Assembly (NCBI RefSeq): GCF_014646655.1 | Contig: NZ_BMNR01000004.1 | Coordinates: 404,674 to 468,673, forward strand | DNA: 64,000 bases | Reading direction: 5' to 3' | DNA from: Yeosuana aromativorans | GTDB taxonomy: Bacteria; Bacteroidota; Bacteroidia; Flavobacteriales; Flavobacteriaceae | Part shown: positions 47,161 through 54,374 of the stretch, piece after piece | How the letters are laid out: each line of letters begins with the position of its first letter | Numbering within the stretch: the stretch's first letter is position 1 | Notes under the pieces: model-generated | Seen by the model: only the letters and a program-made list of their open reading frames with translations | Database searches by the model: none | Told to the model about the DNA's origin: nothing | Translations under genes and position numbers: made by a program

Positions 47161-47811
47161 TTATAAAACCCTGATTTTATTTCTTGATGAATCTATTTTC
47201 CTTTCTTTCTGCAATTGTTTAATTATCCTAGAAATAACAACTCTTGATGTATTCATATCATTGGCTATTTCTTGATGGGTAATCTGCAACTCTTTTACAT
47301 TATATCTTTTGGCCTTATCTTTTAAATACTTTAGCAAGCGTTCATTCATATTCATAAATGCTAAGCTATCTATAGATTCTAACATTTCCATCAATCTAAA
47401 ATGATAGCTATCTATTATAAAACGTCTCCATGATTTATACTTTGTAAACCATTCATCTATAATATCAATAGGAACAAAAACAGCTTCTAAATCTGTTTCT
47501 ACAATACCTTCAAAAATACTTTTCTTGCTTTCTATACAGTTAATAAACGAAATAGCACAGGTGTCTCCGGGCTTTAAATAATATAAAGCCAGTTCAGAAC
47601 TAGTTTCTCCTTTGTGCCTAATAACTTTAACAATCCCTTCAAAAATTAACGGAATATGTGTTAGGTCGTCTCCTATATCCACTAAAAGTTCGCCAGCTTT
47701 GATTTTTTCAAAATGACTAAACTTGATTATTTCTTTTATTAGCCCTTCCTCAAAGATATCTGAATAATAGTCTTTAAATTTCTCTATCAATATTAAATAA
47801 TTATTATTCAC
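47161..47811 (-). CDS. Crp/Fnr-family regulator with a two-cysteine sensor segment
   Basis: A 216-residue regulator. The N-terminal cyclic-nucleotide-binding-like barrel spans about residues 20-125. The C-terminal winged helix (LQITHQEIANDMNTSRVVISRIIKQL, about residues 165-200) binds DNA. No FNR-type four-cysteine cluster is present; the only cysteines are Cys85 and Cys92 in GDTCAISFINCIES. That pair could sense oxidised sulfur, such as persulfide or polysulfide, by disulfide or polysulfide bridging. The gene is last in the sulfur-redox gene run, 76 bases after a rhodanese-like gene, and is the best candidate to bind the ATGAYAAWWGTCAT sites. Confidence 0.88.
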   Translation of the reverse strand: MNNNYLILIEKFKDYYSDIFEEGLIKEIIKFSHFEKIKAGELLVDIGDDLTHIPLIFEGIVKVIRHKGETSSELALYYLKPGDTCAISFINCIESKKSIFEGIVETDLEAVFVPIDIIDEWFTKYKSWRRFIIDSYHFRLMEMLESIDSLAFMNMNERLLKYLKDKAKRYNVKELQITHQEIANDMNTSRVVISRIIKQLQKERKIDSSRNKIRVL

Positions 47812-47850
47812 GATTAAGATTGTGTAAAATTATTTTGAACAAAAAAGAAT

Positions 47851-47871
47851 CATACATTTATAAACTGTATG
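47851..47871. repeat. Inverted repeat upstream of the crp-like gene
   Basis: CATACA and TGTATG arms enclose a 9-base A/T-rich centre. It sits 40-60 bases upstream of the crp-like start and after the stop of a rhodanese-like gene. It may be an autoregulatory site or a weak 3' hairpin, and it differs from the shared operator. Confidence 0.35.
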
Positions 47872-47887
47872 CTAAAACCATAATAAA

Positions 47888-48499
47888 TTAACATCCTCCT
47901 TCAGCACCTTTTTTCTTTTTCTTTTGAACTATTATAATCTTTTTAGCAGGTTTATTGTTATCTATTTCAATGCCTGTATCTGAATTCTTAATTGATTCAT
48001 TTATAAAGGCTTTAATGTCTGCTATAGGCTTTTCAATAGCTATTTGATCAGTTACTAATTGATTCTGAAAGTAACTAATCTCAACATTTAACAATTTAAT
48101 ATTATCATACCCTAATTGAGTTAATAAAAGAAATGGAATATTTGATTCTTGGGGATTGTTTCCATACAAAACCACCGTTTTGTTGTCTTCTTTTAGCTCC
48201 TTTAAAATAGACTGACTATCATCACTCAAAATTTCTGGAGTAGACATATTTATGGCGCTTTCTAGATGCCCTTTTTCATATTCATATTGGCTTCTTACAT
48301 CAATCAAAGAAACATTTTCATTGTGAATGTTGTCTATTGATGCCAAGTAATCATTTTTTGTTAATTTTTCGAGCGTGCTTTTTGTATTAATGGTATACAT
48401 GTTTTTAGGGCGCTCATAAGTAACAACCCCAATTAACACGGCCAAGATAAAAAGTGTTGAAGCAATGGATATACGTTTAACTTTTTCTAATTCTTTCAT
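47888..48499 (-). CDS. Membrane-anchored rhodanese-like protein without catalytic Cys, C-terminal GGC tail
   Basis: A 203-residue protein with an N-terminal membrane anchor (about residues 10-27) and a periplasmic rhodanese-fold domain (about residues 45-150, with SLIDVRSQYEYEKGHL and a VVLYGNN loop). The position of the catalytic Cys is Gly113. The only cysteine in the whole protein is the last residue, Cys203, at the end of a lysine-rich tail (VQKKKKKGAEGGC). The next gene upstream has the same tail. The tail may be a flexible sulfur-carrying arm, comparable in idea to the C-terminal Cys arm of SoxY or DsrC; this is inference. Confidence 0.8.
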   Translation of the reverse strand: MKELEKVKRISIASTLFILAVLIGVVTYERPKNMYTINTKSTLEKLTKNDYLASIDNIHNENVSLIDVRSQYEYEKGHLESAINMSTPEILSDDSQSILKELKEDNKTVVLYGNNPQESNIPFLLLTQLGYDNIKLLNVEISYFQNQLVTDQIAIEKPIADIKAFINESIKNSDTGIEIDNNKPAKKIIIVQKKKKKGAEGGC

Positions 48500-48615
48500 C
48501 TGTATAAATTTATGGTTTTAGAGATCAGATGTAATGCCATTATTAAATATTTAGATTTGTTTGTTAAACTTATTAATTGGCATTTCATAACAAAAGCTCT
48601 TATAACATATTAAAA

Positions 48616-49275
48616 TTAACAACCACCTTCAGCGGCTCTTTTCTTTTTCTTTTGGACTGTAATTACTTTCTTTGGAGCAGCTATTTGCATATCAGATTGT
48701 TCAGCTACTTGATCTGGATAAACAACTCCAAAAAACATACTTGCCGCTTTTCTTGTGGAATACAATTCAAATTCTTCAGCAGCCACATCGTCGTTAGGTT
48801 TTACTGGATTTATAATTGTTGTAAACCATCTATTCATACCGCCTTTTAAAACCCGTAGGTTTTTATATCCCAGTCGGTTACATAACACCCAAGCTTGATC
48901 GGCATAAAAATTATCATTAGAATAGAATATAACATCAAATTGATTTTGATTTAAATAAGCCTCAAAGTCTTTATCCAACAGTTTTTTTAATGGAATATTA
49001 ATGGCATTAGGAAGCGAATAGTTGTTATAACTTATCGAATCCCTTACGTCAATCAATATGAATGAAGGATCTTGATTGATTATTTTATGGGCAATTTGAT
49101 CAGTAGAAACATATCTTTCTGGACTGATTACGTTACTCAATAATTGCTCTGCCTTAATTCCCTCCTGCTTTTGATGCTTTGGCAACAAAACCAATCCTCC
49201 GGCAAGCACTATGAAGATTAATGCCAAAATTTTATACCTAAATGATAAAACCTTAGCTACCTTTTTTTTAACCAT
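48616..49275 (-). CDS. Membrane-anchored rhodanese-like protein with altered active site, C-terminal GGC tail
   Basis: A 219-residue protein with an N-terminal membrane anchor (about residues 13-31) and a periplasmic rhodanese-fold domain (about residues 60-155, with SFILIDVRDSISYNNYSLPNA and VLKGGMNRW). The catalytic Cys position in VIFYSND is Ser119. Cysteines are present only at 132, inside a helix, and at the very C-terminus (Cys219). The tail VQKKKKRAAEGGC is nearly the same as in the neighbouring rhodanese-like protein although the domains have diverged. It lies 15 bases after a YeeE/YedE gene and 116 bases before the second rhodanese-like gene. Confidence 0.82.
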   Translation of the reverse strand: MVKKKVAKVLSFRYKILALIFIVLAGGLVLLPKHQKQEGIKAEQLLSNVISPERYVSTDQIAHKIINQDPSFILIDVRDSISYNNYSLPNAINIPLKKLLDKDFEAYLNQNQFDVIFYSNDNFYADQAWVLCNRLGYKNLRVLKGGMNRWFTTIINPVKPNDDVAAEEFELYSTRKAASMFFGVVYPDQVAEQSDMQIAAPKKVITVQKKKKRAAEGGC

Positions 49276-49290
49276 CCTGTTGTTCTTTAA

Positions 49291-49881
49291 TTAGTAAAAT
49301 ACTTTTTTAACTCTTTTTCTAACCATGTCTGATACTGCAAATGCAACAACAGCTATAATTGAAAAAACAAATATGATCCAATACGGATTCCAACCAAATG
49401 AATCCATTAAGGTTATATTACCCATAAAATATCCTGTGTAAATGGGCTCAAAGAAAGTGTACAATTCTGAAAACAAAAATACACCAATCATGATTCCCAA
49501 AACGTAAACCCAAGCATCCAGTTTACCAATTGCAACGGCACACAAACTGGTTCCTGGGCAAAAACCTCCTGCCACAAAACCAACGCCCATAATAACACCC
49601 CCTATGATTGCTCCCCATAAATATGTTGGGTGTACATAGAGTTGGCTTACATCCAAATAACCTAGATAGTCCAGATAATAAATGCCAATTACTGAAACTG
49701 CTGCTGCAGTAAAAAACACTCTTAATACTGCAAAATCATAACCGTAAAATACGCCTGCCAGCTTTCTTGATGAAGAAAACCCAGATGATTCTAAAACAAA
49801 TCCGAAACAAATACCAATAAAAATGGCAATGATACTATCCCACTCCATTGAGATTATGCCGTTAGGAATTAAAGGTCCCAT
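49291..49881 (-). CDS. YeeE/YedE-family (TsuA-like) membrane protein
   Basis: A 196-residue integral membrane protein with about five hydrophobic helices. The YeeE/YedE motif is GGVIMGVGFVAGGFCPGTSLCAVAIG (about residues 94-119), with the two cysteines in the region used by TsuA for thiosulfate transport. The conserved FGFVLESSGFSSSRKLAG is near the N-terminus. It is shorter than TsuA, and together with the preceding 176-residue gene it resembles a split two-half transporter of the kind usual in Bacteroidota. Likely cargo is thiosulfate or another sulfane-sulfur compound. Confidence 0.85.
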   Translation of the reverse strand: MGPLIPNGIISMEWDSIIAIFIGICFGFVLESSGFSSSRKLAGVFYGYDFAVLRVFFTAAAVSVIGIYYLDYLGYLDVSQLYVHPTYLWGAIIGGVIMGVGFVAGGFCPGTSLCAVAIGKLDAWVYVLGIMIGVFLFSELYTFFEPIYTGYFMGNITLMDSFGWNPYWIIFVFSIIAVVAFAVSDMVRKRVKKVFY

Positions 49882-49902
49882 AATTATATATTTTTATATT
49901 TA

Positions 49903-50433
49903 TTAAATCCAATTTTTTCTAAAGAAATAAGCAACAGCATAAGCTGAACCGAAAATGGCCAACATGGTTATAAACCCACCTGTTGACAATACCGCCATGC
50001 CGCTCAAAGCTGCACCACTAGTGCATCCGCGAGCAATTTGTGCACCTAAACCAAATAAAATACCCCCTCCAAGAGCAAAAACAAGTCGGCGCTTACTTGA
50101 TATTTTAGGAGAGTGTTGTATTCTCCATTTAATTCTGCCTGCTAAACCACCAGAAATAAAAGCACCTATTAAAACACCCAAAGCCTCAAAAACCAACCAG
50201 GTATTCATAGGTGAATCATCTTTACTGATAAACTTGCTGTAATAGGCATTGTTTTCAGCATGTGTTGGAGCTACTTGATCCACTATGGTAACAACACTAC
50301 TTTTCATAGCGCCGCTTGCACCCAAGCCTCTTCCTGTTAGGTAAAAGGTGAAAATGATTATAATTCCCAGCAAAAAACCACCAAAATATGGGTTCCAATA
50401 CACATGACTATTTGTTTTGTTGTCTGTCTTCAT
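49903..50433 (-). CDS. YeeE/YedE-family membrane protein, second half
   Basis: A 176-residue membrane protein with about four hydrophobic helices and the YeeE/YedE signature LGAQIARGCTSGAALSGMAVLS (about residues 130-151), carrying one conserved Cys. It precedes the other YeeE/YedE gene by 21 bases and follows the NrfD gene by 11 bases. The two half-proteins probably act as a pair to move a sulfur compound across the inner membrane beside the molybdoenzyme complex. Direction and substrate cannot be read from sequence. Confidence 0.85.
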   Translation of the reverse strand: MKTDNKTNSHVYWNPYFGGFLLGIIIIFTFYLTGRGLGASGAMKSSVVTIVDQVAPTHAENNAYYSKFISKDDSPMNTWLVFEALGVLIGAFISGGLAGRIKWRIQHSPKISSKRRLVFALGGGILFGLGAQIARGCTSGAALSGMAVLSTGGFITMLAIFGSAYAVAYFFRKNWI

Positions 50434-50444
50434 AATTATTTATT

Positions 50445-51404
50445 TTAATAAAGATATCGTGTTAATTGACCAGCTTCTACCATAACAAATCTAAATATGA
50501 GCCCTCCAATAATCACGAGAAGTGCCGGCACTATTACGGGGACCTTATACCCTATCAGTTCTATTAATTCTAGTATTGCAGGCACCAATAGCCCAAGTAA
50601 TACAACAAAACCAAAGAACATTAAGGTAAAGTCTCCACCTACTAATAATTCCATTGCTTCCAGTTGTACTTGAGAGCCTGCATAATAGCCCATAATCATG
50701 TGGACAATTAATGCTAGTTCAACAATGATAAGCCCTAAATCTATTTTCCCAAACAAGTGTCTTTCTGTAACACTTTTTGATAATAAAATGATTGCTGCTG
50801 CCCCAGTAGAAAGTCCAGAGGTTAAAAACAGTGGCCCCAGAATGGCATTATTCCAAAGTGGTCTGGCATTAAACGCCGAAAGCAAAATACCTGTGTACAC
50901 CCCTAATACCAGCGACAAAGGAATCAATGCATAGGCAATATTCTTTCTGTTTTTAATGACAAACGTTTCAAACGTATTCAAGAATTTAAATCGTTTAAAC
51001 AGTTTTAATTTTGTTTCTATTTTACCAAAAGATTCTCGGTAGTAACTAAACGCCCAAAGAAATGATAACGGTGTCGTAATTAATAAAACCCAAGCACCCC
51101 AAGACATTGGTGATTCAATTCTAAAAGTTGTATACAACTGCCAGGTATATAAAGGATGTGTCAAATCATAAACTAATGCTAACAACCCTATAGATAAAGC
51201 TATAGGCGCTATGATCGACGTTATTTTAACCGCAGCAGGATACTCTCTATCTTTTCCTAAAACATAAAATAAGGCTGCAAAAAATAAAATCCCTGCTGCT
51301 AACCCGCCTAAAAATAAATAGAGTGCAATTGGCCAATGCCATATTTCCAGTGAAGGATCTATGTGAGGAATATGTCTTCCGCTTGTAAATAATTCTTCTT
51401 GCAT
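50445..51404 (-). CDS. NrfD/PsrC-family quinone-interacting membrane subunit
   Basis: A 319-residue integral membrane protein with about eight or nine helices and the NrfD-family start EIWHWPIALYLFLGGLAAG. In Psr-type enzymes this subunit exchanges electrons between menaquinol and the ferredoxin subunit. Its length matches PsrC. The menaquinone synthesis gene menG in this window is consistent with a menaquinone partner. It lies 13 bases after the psrB-like gene. Confidence 0.9.
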   Translation of the reverse strand: MQEELFTSGRHIPHIDPSLEIWHWPIALYLFLGGLAAGILFFAALFYVLGKDREYPAAVKITSIIAPIALSIGLLALVYDLTHPLYTWQLYTTFRIESPMSWGAWVLLITTPLSFLWAFSYYRESFGKIETKLKLFKRFKFLNTFETFVIKNRKNIAYALIPLSLVLGVYTGILLSAFNARPLWNNAILGPLFLTSGLSTGAAAIILLSKSVTERHLFGKIDLGLIIVELALIVHMIMGYYAGSQVQLEAMELLVGGDFTLMFFGFVVLLGLLVPAILELIELIGYKVPVIVPALLVIIGGLIFRFVMVEAGQLTRYLY

Positions 51405-51417
51405 AATATTAATACTT

Positions 51418-51951
51418 TTAAATTAAGTAAAATACATGTGGATTAGTGCCTGCCTCTGGCGCTAATGTTTTGTATTTTCTATTTTTCAATAATTGTGAAA
51501 CCTCGCTATTTGGATTGTCTAAATCTCCAAAATACATGCATTTTGTTGGGCAAACTGAAACACAGGCAGGAAGTTGTCCTTTTTCCAATCTGTGGTGACA
51601 AAAGGTGCATTTATCCACATAACCATCTGGATGTTGATAGCGTGCATCATAAGGGCATGACTCAATACAAGCACCACAACCAATGCATTCATTTGCTGTT
51701 ACCAAAACAACACCTCCTTCTACTATATGACTCGCTCCAGTTGGACAGCATCTTACACAAGGCGCATTGTCACAATGATTACATCGCTCTGATTTTAATT
51801 CTAACTCAACATTGGGATATGAACCGCTTACAGATTCTGTAATCCAATCCCTACAATATCCATGGGGTACGTTATTTTCTGTTTGACAAGCCACAACGCA
51901 ATCACTACATCCAACACATTTTAATGTGTCTATTACCATTGCATATCTCAT
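51418..51951 (-). CDS. Four-cluster ferredoxin subunit (PsrB-like)
   Basis: A 177-residue iron-sulfur protein with four [4Fe-4S] motifs: CVGCSDCVVAC, CNHCDNAPCVRCC, CIGCGACIESC and CTFCHHRLEKGQLPACVSVC. It has no signal peptide, which suits export as a complex with the Tat-carrying molybdoenzyme subunit. It transfers electrons between the catalytic subunit and the NrfD membrane subunit. Its start overlaps the end of the catalytic subunit gene by four bases (ATGA), showing tight coupling. Confidence 0.93.
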   Translation of the reverse strand: MRYAMVIDTLKCVGCSDCVVACQTENNVPHGYCRDWITESVSGSYPNVELELKSERCNHCDNAPCVRCCPTGASHIVEGGVVLVTANECIGCGACIESCPYDARYQHPDGYVDKCTFCHHRLEKGQLPACVSVCPTKCMYFGDLDNPNSEVSQLLKNRKYKTLAPEAGTNPHVFYLI

Positions 51952-54191
51952 ATCTCTGAAGTTTTATGTGGGTTTTCAGTTAATATTGAAACAAAATTGC
52001 CTCTGAGCCCTGTGCCTCCCATTAGAGGGTCTATAACTGTTTGTGAAATTAACTCTGTATCACTCACCCCTTTTCCAAAGGCTCTTGTTAGCTTTTTATT
52101 ATTATGACCAAAACCATGGTACATGTACACCGAATCCCATCTAACTCTTTCAGTGACCCTAACTTTAATTGAGAAAGTTGACACAATATCATCTTGATTT
52201 TTTAGCCAAACTTCTTGGTTTTTTTTCAGTCCTAAAATTCTAGCGACTTTAGGGTTAACCCAAAGTGTGTTTTCACTTTTTAAATCGTTTAAATTTGGAT
52301 TGTTAATCGTTCTACTGAAGGTATGCATAGGTGATCTACCATAATTCAACCTATAAAATCCTTGAGGTGGCTCTGGATGTCTTGTATAAACAGGCATGGG
52401 GTCAAACCCTTTATTAGCCAACTGTTGTGAGTAGAATTCAATTTTTCCACTTGGTGTATAAAATTCATACTCCTGTCCTTCCTCTAAAAATAATGGACCA
52501 GATGTTCTTTCAAAGTTTTTAACACCTATCTTTTTCATTTCATCTAGAGAGGTTCCTAATTTAGTAAGCTGCCATTCAATAACTTCTTCAAAATCATTGT
52601 AATCAAAATAATCACCTAAACCTATACGTTCCCCTATTTGCTTGCTTATCCACCAAGCTGGTTTTGAATCGTATTTGGGTTTAACAGCAGGAACTCTAAC
52701 CGCTATTGATGGTATTCTGTTGGTTGCAGACCGTATGCCGTCATATCTTTCTAAATACGTACATTCTGGAAGGACCACATCGGCATATCCTGTTATCTCC
52801 ATTGGCATAGTATCAATAACTACCAAGAATTCAACAGCATTGATAGCTTCTATGGTTTTTTCACGTTCGGGTAATGTGTTTATCAAATTTGTGCCGGCAA
52901 CCATCCACGCTTTAATTGGATATTCATTATCTTCACTAGGAAGTGTTGCTTTAACTAATTCTGAGGTTATACCCATTTCAGCAAACGGATATTGTTTTCC
53001 AATATCTTTCCAACCCCATCTTGGTTCAGGATATTCTGGATGTGGGTATTTAGGCACTTTGAGACTTTCTTTAAAATAAAAACCGCCTCTATTTCCCCAT
53101 GATCCTAATAATCCATTTAGAATTGCAATGGCACGCTCTCTTTGAGAATCATCACCATACCAAACCACATGCCTACCAGGATGCACAATTACGGAAGGTG
53201 CCGCAGCGGCCATAATATGAGCCGTTTTTCTTATTTCTTCTGGTTTTATGGTTGTGATTCCATACGCCCATTCTGGAGTAAATGGTTTTACATGTTCTTT
53301 TAATTGGTCAAATCCAAATGTGTATTGTTCAACATAGTCTTTATTGTACAGACCTTCTTCAATCAATACATGCATCCAAGAGAGCAACAAAGCTATGTCT
53401 GTGGCTGGTTTAATGGCCAACCAGTGTTTAGATTTACTTGCTGCTGTTGAAAATCTTGGGTCAACTGTAATAATTGTAGCCCCATTATCAATAGCATCCG
53501 ACATTTCTTGTACTTGTGAATTGTGCATGTTCTCACCAATATGGGACCCAATAAGCACCAAACATTTTGTGTCTCTAATATCTGTTGGTTCTGGAGAACC
53601 GATCCAAGAACCAAATGTCAACCCAAATCCTGTTTCCCTGGGACCTCTACATTGTGCATAGGCCGGTTCTGCAATAGTATCTGAACCATAAGCTTTAAAC
53701 AAATGCTCTAAGTGACTGCCAGGGGAACCATGTTTTAGTAATGCAAACGATTCGGGACCGTATTTTTCTTTAATATCCTTAAATTTTGAAGCAATTAAGT
53801 CTAAAGCTTCTTCCCAACTAGCTTCTCTATAGGTTTCTTCTCCATTAATGGTAGTTCTGATTAATGGTGTTTTTAATCGGTCTTCATCACTATACATGCC
53901 AACTCCACCTGTTCCTCTAGGACAAAGTCGTCCATTACAATGTGTATCATCTTCATTGCCTATAATTTTTTTAATATCGTCATTTTCATCTGTATATGCC
54001 CATGCAGCACATTTCCAAAAGCATACTTCGCAATAGGTAGCAGATCTTACAAATTTTTTAGCAATATTTTCTTTAACAGCAGCATCTAAATATGAGTTTA
54101 CACCAAACATATTAAATGCGCTGGAAGTTGTTGCTAATCCTCCTAAACCTAAGGCAGAAATTTTAATAAATTTTCGTCTTGAAGTGGTCAT
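51948..54191 (-). CDS. Tat-exported PsrA/PhsA-type molybdopterin oxidoreductase
   Basis: A 747-residue catalytic subunit of the DMSO-reductase superfamily. The twin-arginine signal SRRKFIK (residues 4-10) predicts periplasmic location. A [4Fe-4S] site is formed by Cys54, Cys57, Cys61 and Cys90 (LCPRGTGG). Cys181 in AYAQCRGPRETGF is the candidate molybdenum ligand. Molybdopterin-binding segments follow to a C-terminal domain near residues 620-740. Length and layout fit polysulfide, thiosulfate or tetrathionate reductases, but the superfamily also includes arsenate and selenate enzymes and reverse (oxidising) types. The sulfur neighbours favour a sulfur substrate. Confidence 0.9.
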   Translation of the reverse strand: MTTSRRKFIKISALGLGGLATTSSAFNMFGVNSYLDAAVKENIAKKFVRSATYCEVCFWKCAAWAYTDENDDIKKIIGNEDDTHCNGRLCPRGTGGVGMYSDEDRLKTPLIRTTINGEETYREASWEEALDLIASKFKDIKEKYGPESFALLKHGSPGSHLEHLFKAYGSDTIAEPAYAQCRGPRETGFGLTFGSWIGSPEPTDIRDTKCLVLIGSHIGENMHNSQVQEMSDAIDNGATIITVDPRFSTAASKSKHWLAIKPATDIALLLSWMHVLIEEGLYNKDYVEQYTFGFDQLKEHVKPFTPEWAYGITTIKPEEIRKTAHIMAAAAPSVIVHPGRHVVWYGDDSQRERAIAILNGLLGSWGNRGGFYFKESLKVPKYPHPEYPEPRWGWKDIGKQYPFAEMGITSELVKATLPSEDNEYPIKAWMVAGTNLINTLPEREKTIEAINAVEFLVVIDTMPMEITGYADVVLPECTYLERYDGIRSATNRIPSIAVRVPAVKPKYDSKPAWWISKQIGERIGLGDYFDYNDFEEVIEWQLTKLGTSLDEMKKIGVKNFERTSGPLFLEEGQEYEFYTPSGKIEFYSQQLANKGFDPMPVYTRHPEPPQGFYRLNYGRSPMHTFSRTINNPNLNDLKSENTLWVNPKVARILGLKKNQEVWLKNQDDIVSTFSIKVRVTERVRWDSVYMYHGFGHNNKKLTRAFGKGVSDTELISQTVIDPLMGGTGLRGNFVSILTENPHKTSEI

Positions 54192-54204
54192 AACCTTAAC
54201 TGTT

Positions 54205-54218
54205 TTTACAGCTGTAAA
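54205..54218. promoter_or_regulatory. Palindrome TTTACAGCTGTAAA at the psrA promoter
   Basis: A perfect 14-base palindrome overlapping the proposed psrA -7 box and start point. A factor bound here would block the promoter, so this is a candidate repressor site. It is unlike the shared ATGAYAAWWGTCAT operator. Confidence 0.45.
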
Positions 54219-54222
54219 TATA
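54215..54222 (-). promoter_or_regulatory. Candidate -7 box of the psrA operon
   Basis: On the minus strand TATATTTA, one mismatch from TANNTTTG. Its end lies 36.5 bases from the operator centre, as at fadL. Confidence 0.5.
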
Positions 54223-54244
54223 TTTGTAAACTCGTTTTAATTGT

Positions 54245-54258
54245 ATGATAAATGTCAT
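54245..54258. promoter_or_regulatory. Crp/Fnr-type operator upstream of psrA
   Basis: ATGATAAATGTCAT matches the operators at 45605 and 62847 and has the TGAY-N4-RTCA layout of Crp/Fnr sites. Its near edge lies 53 bases before the psrA start codon. It would be centred near -41 on the psrA promoter, the class II activator position. Confidence 0.65.
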
Positions 54259-54275
54259 AAAATCAATGTTTTATA

Positions 54276-54291
54276 TGTAACATTTGTTACA
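54276..54291. promoter_or_regulatory. Palindrome TGTAACATTTGTTACA in the divergent region
   Basis: Perfect 6-base arms around ATTT, between psrA and the dodecaheme cytochrome gene, about 75-80 bases upstream of both proposed starts. It may be a second Crp/Fnr-superfamily site serving both directions. Confidence 0.5.
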
Positions 54292-54350
54292 CAATTTTTA
54301 AAAAATTAATCTATATAAAGATTTTAAATACTAAACATTTTAAAATGTTG

Positions 54351-54358
54351 TAACTTTG
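54351..54358 (+). promoter_or_regulatory. -7 box of the dodecaheme cytochrome gene
   Basis: TAACTTTG matches TANNTTTG, lies 16 bases before the ATG and is identical to the fadL box. Confidence 0.5.
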
Positions 54359-54374
54359 AATAACAACTTATTTA

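Noticed and set aside
51465..51842. A 125-codon plus-strand frame rich in Cys and His
   Set aside because: It is the antisense image of the four-cluster ferredoxin gene.
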